Shown here: piece by piece, positions 44,210-57,465 of the stretch | How positions within the stretch are numbered: the stretch's first letter is position 1 | Layout of the letters: each line of letters starts with the position of its first letter | NCBI RefSeq assembly: GCF_023159225.1 | Contig: NC_063171.1 | Location: forward strand, 6,038,386 to 6,102,385 | Direction of reading: 5' to 3' | Source of the DNA: Perognathus longimembris pacificus | Lineage: Eukaryota > Chordata > Mammalia > Rodentia > Heteromyidae | Length of the DNA stretch: 64,000 nt | The notes under the pieces: model-generated | What the model saw: only the letters and a program-made list of their open reading frames with translations | What the model was told of the DNA's origin: nothing | The model's database searches: none | Program-made: the position numbers and the translations under genes

Positions 44210-44600
44210 TGCATAACCAGAATATACAGGGGGATCAGAAAACTAATGCTTTAAGGAAGCAACAACCCAATGAACACATTGGCAAACTTAAAGACACTTC
44301 TCCAATACAGACATAAAAAATGGATAATAAAAATACACAAAGTGATGCTCAACATCCTTGTCATAAGGAAATGTACAGCAAAAGAGCAGTGAATTTTATC
44401 ACACTCCAGTGACAATGTCTATCCTCAATAACAAATGCTAGGAAGAATGAAGTAAAAGGAGCACTTAGACACAATTAGTGGGAATGTAATTTCATGCAAC
44501 CACTATGGAAATGTATGTAGTTTCCTAAAGAAACTATAAACAGACTTAGGATATGAACTAATGCAAATACCTTATTTTTAAACATAAGCCCTAAGGGAAA
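44210..44600 (+). mobile_element. very old L1 remnant, plus strand
   Basis: Degraded ORF2-like text: 'cacttctccaatacagacat', 'gatgctcaacatccttgtca', 'cacactccagtgacaatg', 'aatgctaggaagaa'. Heavily decayed. Confidence 0.6.
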
Positions 44601-46255
44601 CATGCACACTACCACCCGGCAGACTACCCCTGACCAGACACTCAAGTCTCAGAGTTGAGGACTTCCCAGGAGCATGTTTCCAGTAACTATGACCCAGGCC
44701 TTTGCTTTAGTGGTTCAAGCACAATGGGATGTTCTGGGCTCAGTGGGAGGCAGGGGCTGGGCTTGAGACTGAGACCTGGGGACAAACCTGAGAGGCAGGT
44801 TTGGGAATGAGAGCTAGTCTGTTGAGAAGAAAAAGGGACAGCAGAGGCTGTTTGCTTTTGGAGAACTGAATATTGAAGGGAATTATTAGGCTGAATCTTG
44901 ATTAGCAGTTAGGAAGTGGTTAAAATGAGACAGCAAAAGGCAGAAAAGCACTGATCTGGAGGTAGAATCCTGATTCTGGTCCTGACTTAGGACCACCAAG
45001 GCTAGACTTTTGAGTCACTTAATTCTTCTCTTCGCTTCAATTTCTCAAGTGAAAGTAAGGGCAGGGACTGTAAATTTTTCTTACAAAGGTTACCTGAAGT
45101 ATACAACACATTCTGTGATTTTCAGTTGCATGTGGCATCTTCTACAGGCTAGGGTTATTTACCATAACACGGAACATAAATTGGAGTCATGTTTTATGCT
45201 GTACACTGAAGAGACAAAAACTGTTTTAGACACTGAAGAGACAAAAACAGTGTGGGGGAGGATGAATTAAAAGTAAAAAAAATCTCTATCTGGGGGCCTA
45301 TTTTGGAAATGCTAATAGGATTTTTTTTAAAAAACAATTTTTAACCATACATATGCATTGGCCCAAGCTGGCTTTGAACACAGCAAAGGCTGGCTTTGAA
45401 CTTCTATAGTGCTCGAATTGAAAAGTCTATCATGCCCAATTTATTTTTAAATTGCTTAACAGGTAATTACAAAGGTTCTATCTCCTACCATTTTGAATGA
45501 AAAAAAAATGAGTAACAACAAGATAACTTATTCTTATATTCTTTAGCTGCCAATCACTGCTTATTTCTCTGCAAGTCCTACAAAGCTTCAGCTATATGTA
45601 CCACTGTGACTTGTATAACTATGAATTGCACTTAAATCCATTCCACTCTGTGCCTGACTTGTTTGCATTGTGTAACATACACTGCAGGTTTTAAAACTAC
45701 AGCCCTAAATGGTCACATATGATTTTATATATTCAATACTATCCATATGGTTAAAAAAAAAAACCCCATCCAGATAAACTGACTCAACTTTTTTGCTCAG
45801 ACCCAGATCCATCATGCCCCAGAAAGTGAAATACTGAGTCCAGTGAGTCACCTAATTACGTGTTGTATCTAGTGGAATAGCTTAAGTGCCTGTTGTTAAG
45901 CTTGGCCAGTACTTCACTTGTAGCCTTTTTTTTTTTTTTTTTTTTTCCTAAAACCTACACTTCTCCCATCTTCCTCAGCCTGGGAATGTGAAGCCACCAT
46001 CCACTCAATTGCTCAAATCTGAATTCTCAAGTCATCAACCATAGCTCCTGTCTCTTGGTCCTCCTCTGTCTTTCATAAAAAATTGTCATCAGCAGATCTA
46101 ATTGTAGAGCTATGAATCTGTGTTTCCATAGCCACTGTTCTGGGTCCAACCCCCCAGAATCTCTTATCTGAATACTTTACTAGCCTCTTAGCTATTCGCT
46201 ATTGGTTTGGGCTTCTTAGTGTCCATGCTTCAGCCAAAGTGATATTTCTTCATTT
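44601..46255. other. interval without recognised feature
   Basis: Holds a short tandem duplication, 'cactgaagagacaaaaac' twice (about 45206-45250), and a poly-T run (45927-45946). No exon or family was recognised. Confidence 0.45.
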
Positions 46256-46259
46256 ACTT

Positions 46260-46595
46260 ACTTATTTTACTATTCTATCAGTATGGGGACTTAAACTGAG
46301 GACATAGTTCTTGCTAGGCACGTATTCTAGCCTTGAGCCACACCTCCAGCTGTCTTGCAATGTAGTTTAAAAAATATTTGTTCGTTTCTTTGTTTGATAG
46401 CACCAGGACATGAACTCAGAGCCTTGTGTTCTTGCTCAGTTGTCATTCTCTACAACTCAAGCCACATCTACAGCTCAGCTTTTACTGGTCAACTGGAGTC
46501 TTATGGACTTTTTGCCCCAAGCTAGTTTTAAGCCTTGATCCTCCAGGTCTCAGCTTCCATGGTACTTAGAACTCACAGGTTTGAGTCGCAAATAT
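46260..46595 (-). repeat. two old reverse SINE remnants
   Basis: An ID-like piece ('atggggacttaaactgagga', 'cttgctaggcacg') at about 46280-46355, then a composite SINE remnant ('ccaggacatgaactcagagc', 'ctccaggtctcagc') to about 46590. Confidence 0.6.
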
Positions 46596-47820
46596 ATGGA
46601 TATTTACACTCAAACACACCAGTGCAGTGAGACGTGACCTACCAGGCATTCCCTATCCTCCTTACCCTTAGGGTGTAGAGGGCAGTAGCTTAGCACTTGA
46701 GGAGAAAGAATTTCATAGGCTAGGTTGTAGTGTTTACCATGCAAGTCATAGAAACTTTGTCTCAGACCACAAGGTGGCGCTGCTTTACCTTACTTGAGCC
46801 CCACTATATTCAAGAGGCTAGTGCTTTATGCAAACTCTAAGTACATTTAACATGTCTGATTTAGTTTTCTCCGGGGTATCCTATTCAACATTCCTCTTTC
46901 ACAGTATATCTGGTATCTGTGTGGTGTCTTTGCTTATCTATGGAATGTTCACCACTGTAGGGGACACCAGGACACCCATCCCTGGAATCCATAGCCAAGA
47001 AGGCAGACTTGGTAGCCAAAAGGCTTCATACTCCTATACGGAACTTCCATGACCCTGTAATCAGATACCTGCCCTACCCTATTCTCAATATCCTAATTCC
47101 TGGTTAGAATCACTAGGAAACCACACTCTCCTATCCCTGGGGGCTACATGGAAGACATTGTAGATGGTTCTACAAGTAAAATAGTATGCTCCATAACAAG
47201 AAGCTAGACACCCATAAGGACAGCAACTAATCCCTACATAACACGAAGAAACTACTAAAAGCACAACAACAAGATATTCACTCTTCTTTCTTGGATTCTC
47301 TCCTGTCTCTGACATAGCAGGGGTCTGTCTAGAATTAATTAACCCTTGGGGCAAGTGTGATCCACTCTGCACTGCTCATATGCCACTTAGGAAAAACCGT
47401 CCATGTAAGGACTAGTAAAATATCTCACATTCATGCTCCTCCCTCCTTCAGTGCAATGTATGTCTAAACATTGATCCCTTTACTGGATGCATAGTGACAT
47501 TTCCTGCCACCTCTGCAGAGGCATCTGAAGTTACCAGAGTCCTATTATAATCTATCATTCCCCAGCTCTGGGCTCCTCATTTCCCTGACCACTGGCTGAA
47601 TCAGTCTTCACTTCTCAAATCACCCAGCAGGTGGCAGATGTCTTAGGAAATGCTAGGCAGAATGAAGATCAAAACTGATACCTAAAAGAGGAGACAGAAA
47701 ATTCCCATCCTCACAAAAAAGACAGCTAGCTAACAGTCTCTGTAGGGAACCACATCCAAGCTGGATGGGACCGATTTCCACTCCCTCTCACTACTACCCT
47801 CAGAATCCCTCTTTTCCTCA
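46596..47820. other. unrecognised, possibly upstream part of the decayed retroviral region
   Basis: No domain was identified. Its position directly before the env-like remnant makes old polymerase sequence possible, but I could not see any motif. Confidence 0.3.
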
Positions 47821-47865
47821 TCTCCTTGAACCTATTATGCAGATGCCATGTCCACAAATAAATAC

Positions 47866-48074
47866 CCTAGGATCTCCCTTCTCTGGGGGATCCTGACAGC
47901 TTCTGGTCTCACTCACTAGCTTCTCAGGAAATATTCCAGACAAGACATTTAACCTGCTGGCTCTTCTGAAACATCTTTACACCCTGAACATTGATAGCTT
48001 GTAAAGAACAAAACATGAAACCGAAAGCAAAAAACCTCTTGAGCCCCTTTGAGAGGAATCCTTTTCAAGCAAAT

Positions 48075-48139
<65 letters not shown>

Positions 48140-49650
48140 GCCAGTCCTGGGGCTTGAACTCAGGGCCTAAGCAATGTCCCTGACTTCTTTTTGCTCAAGG
48201 CTAGCTCTCTATCACTTGAGCCACAGCACCACTTCAGGCTTTTTCTATACATATGGTGCTGACGAATCGAACCCAAGGTTTCATGTATATGAAGCGAACA
48301 CTTTACCACTAGACCATATTCCCAGACTTTTCAAGCAAATCTAATACCTGCATAGCCACAAAACTGATGAGAGTTCCTTCTGGAATTTACTCAAGATTTC
48401 TGCTCACCTCCCCTACTTGATACCCACATACTGCCCCAAAGCCACTTGATCTAGGACCTCTCTCTGTTTAGGAGACCATTGACTGATCTCAAATGAAACC
48501 CAGGTGGGACTAACAGCATTACATGACTTTAGGGATTAAATGGAGGAAACATTCCTGTCTCAACAAATCTGTCAGCTTAGTCTATAGCCAGGCCACCTTT
48601 CATCTGAGGTATACTACATGAAGCTCCAACTCAGAACATCTCTATAGGAAAATATCTAATCACCAGACACATTCTCTCCAGACTGTACCTCACTCAACCT
48701 CTGACTGTAGAAAGACTTATTTCAAACCCTGTACCATTTTAAAGAACTCTATCAGATATTCTTAACTCTCTCAAGAACTCAAACTAGGCTAAGACATACT
48801 CCTAGACCAAACTGAGAGAACCTTCTCTATTTACAAACTCAGTTATTTTACAGCTGACCAGAAATGCAGATGTACTCAACTACCTCTCCTTGCTTCTGAG
48901 GGCCTACCCCATCTGACTGCCTCTATGGAAAATCTAGTTTCTTTTACCAGCCCTTAAGGATGGACCAACAAGTCTAAGTTATACAGTAACCACCCAAACA
49001 AATCAGAATAAAGACGGGACTTTCACCTTGATAGAACAGTACGGCAACATGGTATCAGGTTAATCCTCATTTAACTGTACCACTAACAACTCAATAGGGA
49101 AAGGGCTATCTAACAAAGCCTGGACCAAGAAGCTCAAATGTGTTTCCTGTGTGGCCATTTTTTTCTGGCCCTACCTAGAAATGCCTTTGAACTCTATTTT
49201 GTTCCAGAGTTATACATCCTATTTTCAATCTAATTATCCCAAACTTTGGACATTCTGTCCAAAAGCCAACTGTAACCTGACTAATGGTGTAGAACAGAAC
49301 CTACCTCATTTATCCTAACCTGATGTTCTCTCAAGAGTGCCCATAGGAGGGAATGATGTACCCAATCCTGTACAGATTTCTGAGTGGTCCTTATTGCTAA
49401 GCCACCAGGTCAAACTAGTCAACTCTATGCAGACTGTGCAATACCAATTCCCAACTTGTGGTCCTCAAAAACCATAGGGCTCTATCTCTCTTAGTTACCA
49501 GCCAAGAAGGGAACTATGTGATCCTGCAGGAGAAATTATATTTGTGTTAATCAGGTAATTGAAATCACTCAGGATGACCAAAAAATACCCAAACATTTGA
49601 TTATGGAATGGTTTTCCTGGAAGCTTGATATCTGGTCAATTTTTTAATGG
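47866..49650 (+). pseudogene. decayed class I retroviral env remnant
   Basis: At 47866-47916 a 17-codon stretch, ending at a TAG, looks like the hydrophobic end of an envelope signal peptide (PRISLLWGILTASGLTH). At 49458-49547 a 30-codon stretch resembles the transmembrane subunit around its immunosuppressive-like region: Val-Leu-Lys-Asn-His-Arg-Ala-Leu-x-Leu-Leu, then a Gln-Glu-Lys run ending Tyr-Leu-Cys before a stop. The expected disulphide Cys cluster is mostly lost; only the last Cys remains. The 1.6-kb spacing fits an envelope gene. Many stops and frameshifts lie between, and a SINE interrupts it at 48077-48326. It is non-functional. Confidence 0.55.
48077..48326 (-). repeat. IDL-Geo SINE with (GT)n tail inside its target duplication
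   Basis: (GT)n at 48079-48136 and a reverse dimer to 48326 together lie between copies of cttttcaagcaaatct (48061-48076 and 48327-48342). The microsatellite is therefore part of the insertion, grown from the tail. Confidence 0.95.
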
Positions 49651-50560
49651 CTTAACCCCCCCTGCCAGCTGCACTAAGCTTACCTGGCAAGATCCACCTA
49701 CCTCCCACCCAGCCTGCTAACTCAGGGAAACAGCTGGAACTCTCCACTTGGGAAAAGGAAGTGCATAGATTTCTAACTTGCTCTACATCTTGTTAGCTCA
49801 TAATCTTACATTGCTTATAAATCTAGAGGACAAATCAACCAGTTACCTCAAAAGAAACTGAACTTTCAGCCAACAGTTCTTTACCTAGTTTGTCAATTTA
49901 TGATAGAGATCTGCAAACTATATTTAATATATACACATATATAAAACAAAAGTGTATTTATATAGGGTTCAGCACACCTACACTTGAAAGTGAGCACTTA
50001 TGAGAAAATAATCAGTGATTTTCCCATACTAGTGGTTTCTACTGTCGAAGATTACATAATTTGGCAAGCTTTCTTTCCTTTCTATGTTATATACAGTATA
50101 TCAAATTGCTTTTACTATTTTATTTTCAAATATTTTAAGCGCATAAACTGACTACAGTATTATGGAGAAAGAAACTAATAAGGTCAAAAAAATAAAATAT
50201 TGCTAGCTCCCCAGACACCCTCTAATGCCCTTGGCCTTTGCCTCTGCTCTGGAAGTATCCATTATTTTAACTTTCATAATAAAACAATAAAGAAAAACAA
50301 GGAAATGGTTATCACAAACATTCAACCCTAAGCAATATATTGTTTAGTTTTACTCTTTCTCTTCAACTGTATGCAAATGTAACAGTGTAATATATAATCT
50401 ATTATGTTTAGTGCATTTGCTTAACATTGTTTTAATCCATAGGCTGTTTAGGTTGTTCATATAACTGTAATTCATACTCTTGAATTGCCATCTATTACAG
50501 TATTCCATTTAGCAATGACTATTGTGACTATTTAGGAATTCCGTTATTGATGTCTGCTTT
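49651..50560. other. interval without recognised feature
   Basis: AT-rich, no clear repeat. An LTR following the env remnant would be expected here, but none was recognised. Confidence 0.4.
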
Positions 50561-50569
50561 TCAGTTTGG

Positions 50570-50862
50570 AGTTATGATAAGTGTGTGAACATTCCTAAAA
50601 AAAGGAAATCTCTTCTTGATTCTTTAGCCTACTTATGAATGACGTTGCTGTTTTGTGAGGAGTTGTAGTTGGGAGGGTTAATTTTTTCAGCTCTAGGTAG
50701 GTTTTTTTTTTTTTTTTAATATGAAGCCCTTGTCTGTTGTTTGGCTAGGGAAGATCTCCCAAACTGTGCACCTCCAATTTCTCTCGCTAACGGTGTCATC
50801 TGCCATGCAGAATCTCTGCAGTTTAATGCAATCTCCCTTATTCAACCTTTCTTTGATCAAGA
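50570..50862 (-). mobile_element. L1 ORF2 fragment, reverse strand
   Basis: 'ggaaatctcttcttgattct', 'tatgaagcccttgtctgttg', 'ttaatgcaatctccctta', 'ttcaacctttctttgat' match the same ORF2 part as 43830-44120. Confidence 0.8.
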
Positions 50863-51005
50863 AAACGTGATAGTGGATTTTCTTGGAATTTCATTCATCC
50901 ATGAGAAAGCATGATATTGACCTGGAGAAATTATGTTAAGTAAACCAGGAACCGAGAGACAAGGACACGTTTTCTCTTACATGGGGAAACTACATTTAGC
51001 TCATA
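50863..51005 (+). mobile_element. L1 ORF2 tip, plus strand
   Basis: 'atgatattgacctggagaaa', 'ttatgttaagtaaaccagg' and 'cttacatggggaaact' fit the very end of L1 ORF2 and the start of its 3' UTR, in opposite orientation to the L1 piece on its left. Confidence 0.55.
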
Positions 51006-51474
51006 AAATTATAAGTAACTAAGTTGGGTGGTATGCAAGTGTTAACTTTTAAATTGTATTGTCATCTTATTCATTTGTCACTGTTGATGCTCAAATTCAT
51101 TCCTATTCCCTGTTCCTCCATCTGCATATGTTTTACAGATGGGGTCAACTTGGACTCACTGAGATACATTTTACCAATTAAGCTATGTGGCTGCCTCCTT
51201 TTGGAGCCCCTATTCATCTTGCCATTAAACAGAGTCAATCCTTAGGGTTTAGGATAGATTTTTCCCTTCACTGTCTCTCAAAGCACCTATTAGGGGATCC
51301 TTCTCCAAATACCTATCATTATCTATAAATAATATGCTAACCAAGAGTAAAATAAAAATATTTCAGAGCAAAGAAAATTACAAATATTTGGGAACTGATT
51401 AGGATTGTAGTCTGGAACTACAATGACGATCAAAATAGTATGTTTTGAGGTTTTGCTGTATCTCTCTATCCATA

Positions 51475-51690
51475 ACTATAACTACCTCTATAGCTATATA
51501 TATATATATATATACACTTATATATAGTATATCTATATATAGTATATGATACATATCTATATATATGCTACATCTACTGCATCATATATAACTATATATG
51601 TATAATCTATATAGTATATGTAGTATATATAAAGCTATCTATAGTATATAACTCTCTATATAGCTATATCTATATATCTATAGATAGAGA
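51475..51690. repeat. AT-rich (ATAT/CTAT) tract, copy B
   Basis: Paralog of 41035-41245; followed by a (GT)n at 51769-51807. Confidence 0.9.
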
Positions 51691-51764
51691 CAAACATATA
51701 TGACAAGGGTTATGCCTCAAGTAGTTACCTAGAAAGAATAAGGCCTTGAGTTCAAACCCTGGTC

Positions 51765-51809
<45 letters not shown>

Positions 51810-52754
51810 CATGTGCACTTGGGAACATGTACTGAGAATGGCTTCTGAGGCCTAGTGAATGCTAGGCAAGTAGATTATCTCTACTACTAACCTGTCATTG
51901 CAGTTCAACAGTTCTTAATATAGGACTAGTACTAATTGTTCATATTAGGAAGAAATATTTTAGGTTTATCAACATAGTTCTACATGTTTTCCTATAGAAG
52001 ATGAACTAAAAAGAAAGTGAAGAGGGACCAAGGTGAGAAAGAAGGGAAGGAGAGGAGAAGCAGAATGTTCACAGAGGTCAGAACAGCTACCTTCACATTT
52101 GATTCTTGTATCTGGCAAGAGAATTTCAAGCAACATCCTAAATGTTATGCAAGTACAGGTTTTCTTTGGTTTGTTTTGGAATAGAAAAGGCACTTTCAGA
52201 GGTGAAAGTGGGTCATCTCAGAAAGAAAAGAGATTGACAATCACATCACACCTCCCCCAGGATTTTATTGAAGTTTAAGGGGCTTGAAGCATAGAGTTCA
52301 GGCTCAAGGCCAGTCTACAAGGAGTGACTCACACGGAATTTAGGAAAATTCTTGAAACAATTCTTTCCCAACTTAGAGTTGAACAAAATGAATACGAGGA
52401 AGCTGAAAAGTGTTGTTGGGAATGGGCAGGGGCAGTCAAGTGGAGGGAAGTAGACCAGTGGAGGAAAGTAGACCAGTGGAGGAAGGGTGGAGGAATTGAG
52501 TCATAATAGTCAGTGGTATAGGGGAAAATAAAATGGGGATGGGTGGGGTTCAGAAAAATGGGGGAGAATGGTGAATGGTGGAAACAAGATGCATTGTACT
52601 CAAAATCTGAATTAAAACCCCTTTGTACAACCATGTAAGGATAATTAAAAATTTTTTTAAATAATGAAGGAATTCACTAAGCCTATGTGATTATGGCCAC
52701 TTAAGAATTGTCCATGGGAGTAAGAAACATTTACGAGAATAATGAAGCCAGGGG

Positions 52755-52992
52755 CCAGTGGCTCAAGTCTGTAATCCTAGCTATTCAAGAGGCTGAAGTC
52801 TGAGGATGACAGTTAAAAGACAGCCTGGGCAGGAAAGTCTGTAAAACCCATCCATAGCTAATTAATTAACCATCAGAAAGCTGGAAGTTGTGATGTGGCT
52901 TAAAGTGGTAGAGTGCTAGTCTTCAGTGAAAAACTCAGGGACAGTGCCCAGGCCCTTGGTCCATATCCCTATGACTAGCACCAAAAATAAAT
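52755..52992 (+). repeat. B1-like/Geo composite SINE (copy B)
   Basis: Paralog of 42826-43060; 'ccagtggctcaagtctgtaa' to 'ccctatgactagcacc'. Confidence 0.88.
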
Positions 52993-53344
52993 AGAAAGAA
53001 AAAAGATATTGGCATGTGAGAGAATGGGTGATAGATACAGAATGAGGAAGAGAAAGCCGAATGAGAATTTCCGCCATCACTGTTACAGAATGGCAACATG
53101 CAGTTGTGGTCCTATTCCATGACCTTTTGCTGAGACACTGATATGTACCTGTCCATATGTTCAGTACTACAAAGATCATAAGATTCTCACTCTGATTTTT
53201 CTTCCTTCACTTCTTAGCTAGATATAGGAATGCTAAGCACTTTTCTCAATAGGCTAAGCTAGTACTGTCTAGGCAGATTATAATGTAACATATAGTTGAG
53301 CCCCTGTCAAAAGTTTCACTATTTTCATCTTTGAAGTTGCTGAG

Positions 53345-53580
53345 TGATGGCGGCTCATGTCTGTAACTTTAGCTATTCAGGAAGTTGAGATCTGTGGATC
53401 GTGGTTCAAAAAAAGCCTGGGCAGGAAAAAAACCGAGTCTTTTTATCTCCAAGTAATTACCAAAAGCCCCAAATAGAACTGTGGCTCAAGCAATAGCATC
53501 ATAGCATTGAGCAAAAAAGCTCAGAGACAGTGCTCAGGCCCTGAGTTAAAGCCCACAGGACCAGCACCTAACAAACAAAT
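53345..53580 (+). repeat. B1-like/Geo composite SINE spanning the duplication edge
   Basis: 'ggcggctcatgtctgtaact', 'ctgtggatcgtggttcaaaa', 'gtggctcaagcaatagcatc', 'gagttaaagcccacaggacc'. Only its first part is present in copy A. Confidence 0.85.
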
Positions 53581-56500
53581 ATGGTGCCTGAAACTTATTG
53601 AAATTATCAATGTATTTTTCAATATTTTTAAGAGAAATTTTTTAAAAAAGGAAAATGAACAACTTCTGCTTACGTTTTTGTTAATCATATCTACTCATGA
53701 AAATCCGGATAAATTTGCTTGAAATGATCTTAATTAGAATATTAATGCTCTATGAAATGTACATCCTGGGGACTTGGTGAGGAGATCAGAGATACCACAC
53801 AGTCACCATTCCCACAGGCAAGGCTTTTTATTACACTTGAATGACACATTTAGATATTTTGATTAAAATGTATCTTTTGTGGAATTTATACAATTCACTC
53901 TTGGTAAACTGGGGGATAATGTTTCTGAAAGGGTGATAGCCAGCCTTTTATTAATGAGCTGAACATTTATCACTACAAGAGGCATGCAATATGTCATACT
54001 CAGGTTAAGATGTAGAAGGACAAAGTGCAAGGGGATAAAAGCTGCCACTGGGGAGATATAAAGGCATACTGCACATTATTAACTTGGAACCAGGCTTCCT
54101 CTTACATAGGAACTCTACCAGATGGACTCTTGACAGATTACAGAAGAACAAGAACTGCATCTTATCATGGAGAGATGCCTAGTGCTCCATAATTCTCCCT
54201 AGCAAGGTTAGGCCAATTGACTTCCTCCTTTCTCCCAATCTTCTTGTTTGCCTTCCTTCCCTTCCTTCTTCTATGCTCTGTCTCTTCACTCTCTGTGTCT
54301 CTCTCACACACCCCACATATTAAAAACTATAAAAGGTAGGGACTTTAAATTGACATTTCATTTCTTAGATTTTCCCAGAAAAATAATGCAAATGAAGAAA
54401 AATATATTGCCCATGAAACTAGTTACACAATGTAGGAAGTTTAAAATAGATCAAATAGCATAAACTATGTGACAATATATGTTAATTTCACATTATATAT
54501 CATATTGCCAAGGAGAATATATGCATCATGCTTATACTATCTCCATTGAAGGATTTTATGTATTTAATATTAATGGCTCTATTTCCAAGGATTTGTACAA
54601 GATAACTGGGGCCTTGTATAGAAAACTTATTTCCAAAGATTACTTTGAAAATCTCCAGCGATAAACCAGAAAGGGGCCAATGTTTGAAAAATATGAACAA
54701 GTTACCTCTACTCCAGAGAATGCCTTGCCAAGGTGTTTGGGCCCAAGGATCAGCTCATTTCAATGGCCCTGGGTACCCAGAGGAGGAAGGACAGCACTGT
54801 GTATGACAAACACGGTCCCACCCCAGCCCTGTTGGGGATATTTGTATCAGGGCCAAGAAATTTCAGGGAGCAGCCATTGCAACTGCTGTGGCTGTCACCC
54901 TGCCTAAACAACTTTTTTCATCTTGAACTATTTCTCAATTGTGCCAAACCATAACTAGGTACACTCAGAACAAGAGTCCACAAGACAGAAAAAGTACTCA
55001 AGGAAAAGGCAAATTATTTAAGAAACCTCAACTTGTTCTCAATGAAGAGGATCACCAATTAAGAGAGAAATTAAATGTAGAGTGTTGACATCCTATCAAA
55101 TGTAGGGACAAATCATAATCATACAGGAGACTCAAGCCCCTGGGTTTAGGGTACTCCGCATGGCTCTCACAGGCAGCTTAAATACCCATGTTCTGGACCA
55201 GAGCACAGCTCCCTGGATGGTCTGAGTCAAGCAAATCATAAACACAAGCAGTTGGGGGTCTAGGATTCAGCTCAACCTATACCTCTTTATATAAGTATTT
55301 ACAAATCTGTCAGATACCATTCTTACGATTTAGATTTATTATTTGACCCAAACTCAATTCCAGACATCAAGGTGAAAATAGTAGTCTCCAAGACTGACTT
55401 CCATCAGCACAAAGGCACATCCATCCAGAATCATACAAGTGTTTATAGTCAGAACACTATGGAAACATTTCCCACACGCAGACAAATCTTCAGCGCAAGA
55501 ATAGCTGCAAGGTTAAGACTTGAGATAGAACAAACTCAAGAGGAAATGCAGGAAAGTGGACAAGACAGCATATAATGATGCCCCAACGAGGGATACATTT
55601 GAGTATGTGTCATCTGGCACCTGCAATGTGACTGCTACCACATCTCTTGTTCTTGCCCCATAGAGCATCATCAGGTAAGGAATTTTCATCAAGAACAAAT
55701 GTCGTCAGAGTGCCACAGAGTTCCAGCCAGCAAGAGTCGGTGTGTTTCCATACACATACAGATGGCATACCTGTGCTGTGCCCAGGAGCCAACCATGTCT
55801 AGAGCTAAAGCTCAGGATTGGGGAAAGCATCTTGTCAGTGCCGGGATAGATCAGGCAGGACAATCTACATACCACACTGAATCCTTGGTCCTTATCCTCA
55901 GTATTCTACCACAGCAAAGGCAGCCAAAGGAAAAGAACACCTGTGACCCGAGAATCATATATGTATGTGGGACCCCCAAGAAAGGACAGTGGTGGCCATA
56001 GCATCCACAGGATTGACATCCAGAGAAATTCCCCTGGCTATAAATGGAGCTGTGCCTTTCAGAACAGCTGGACAGCAAGAGTATCACTTGGATTCTAACG
56101 AAAACTCTGGCCTGACAATGAGCCCTCCATGGAAAGGGACCTAGAGCATCAGGTGGAAGGAGAGCAGTGTCTGGCCTCTATGAACACAGCAGGGGCAAAG
56201 ATGAAGGGGAAACCACACACAGGACAACAATGCCAAAGACACATACTTCCACTACAAATCAGAAGGTCTAGGGCCTCAGGGACATAGGTTAAGACCACCA
56301 GGCGGTTGGAAAGGGACATACTACTAGTCATCTAGTGCATGGTTCAGGCTTAACAATGTTAAATGGGATGCAATGTAATGGGGGCCTGTGTTACTAGAGC
56401 AGAAAGTAAAAACTATTGGGGAAAAGCAACACGTCTCCCAACCAAAGAAGGTATGAATGGCTTAGGTCCATTAGAGCAGCAGGCTATTCCTAGAGATTCA

Positions 56501-57465
56501 CATACAGGAGCATAGCTGCAGAAGCAGATGTTAACTATCTTTGATGTCAATCCACACATCAGTGAGGCATATGGCAATGAAAAGCAATGTTGACCATAGA
56601 AACACACACACCAGCCTCCCTTATGACCAAAAAGGAAATCAGAGCTGCAAATTTCTTCTACAGTATTTATCTTGTAACAAGTTAGGGCACGGTGAGAGAT
56701 TTGGGGCATGCTGATTTCAGAGCTTTAGACTATCTCACCCAGATTTACCAGTGAGAAAAGGCATGAGCTTTGTAACACCATGTGGATATAAGGAATGCTG
56801 CCTATATTTGTCCTGCAAACTTTTCATGCGAGAGACTATCTTGTCAGTCTTGACAATCATCTAAGTCAATAATTTATTCCCATAGAGGGATACTCCTATT
56901 ACAGGAAGGCGAGACAGGAAGATTTTTTTTGCTGCAGCATGCAAAGTACAGCCTTCATCTTTGTAAAGAAACTTAACATTATGAGCTTTAATTGAAGACC
57001 ACTCTCACCATAGCCTCTGCATCTCAGCACTGCTGTGGGTCTAAGACCTTGGGACAGGTGGAGAAACTAGGAAACAAGCTGAGTTGGGGGCAAATGGCCA
57101 ATCTCTTTACATTTACATGAACATTCAGAGATGCTCATGGTTTTCTCAGCCTCCAGCAGGAATGAGCCACAGGCATCTCTGCAACTGGCCTGCTCAATAG
57201 TACCTCCTGTAGTACTCACATTAGGCAAGTGCCTCCAATAAGTCTTCTGATTACTTCCATCTGAGGGAGACACTAAATACAAAAATTGTACTATTCCAAG
57301 TCAAGTTGTTGATTGGCAGTCATGTTAAGCTGGTTTTGGCTGCATGGTAGCATAGCAAAGGACAATGATTCTGTTGCTTAGAGGAATTGAAGCCACCACA
57401 AGCACCGACAACCCTTAGTAGTCTTTTCCTTGGCACCTAACCAGAATTCTCAAGACCAAGGGATC
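53581..57465. other. unrecognised SINE-poor interval
   Basis: About 3.9 kb without a SINE or L1 that I can recognise, unlike the left half of the window. The largest frame (100 codons, 55699-56001, plus) has 'NTCDPRIIYVCGTPKKGQWWP'-like text that could hint at an old retroviral surface protein, but this is too weak to call. Confidence 0.35.

Larger units (their letters stand above)
51035..53400 (+). repeat. intrachromosomal duplication, copy B
   Basis: Paralog of 40611-43479, 10.4 kb away in direct orientation. It retains the empty LTR site ('gatgggtggggttcag', about 52535-52552) and has extra sequence near 52245-52292. It ends inside the composite SINE that continues to about 53580. Confidence 0.93.

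Noticed and set aside
55699..56001. 100-codon frame considered as an envelope surface-protein relic
   Set aside because: Only a Cys-containing stretch near the end is suggestive. There is no neighbouring retroviral motif in the right order, so it is left as unrecognised.
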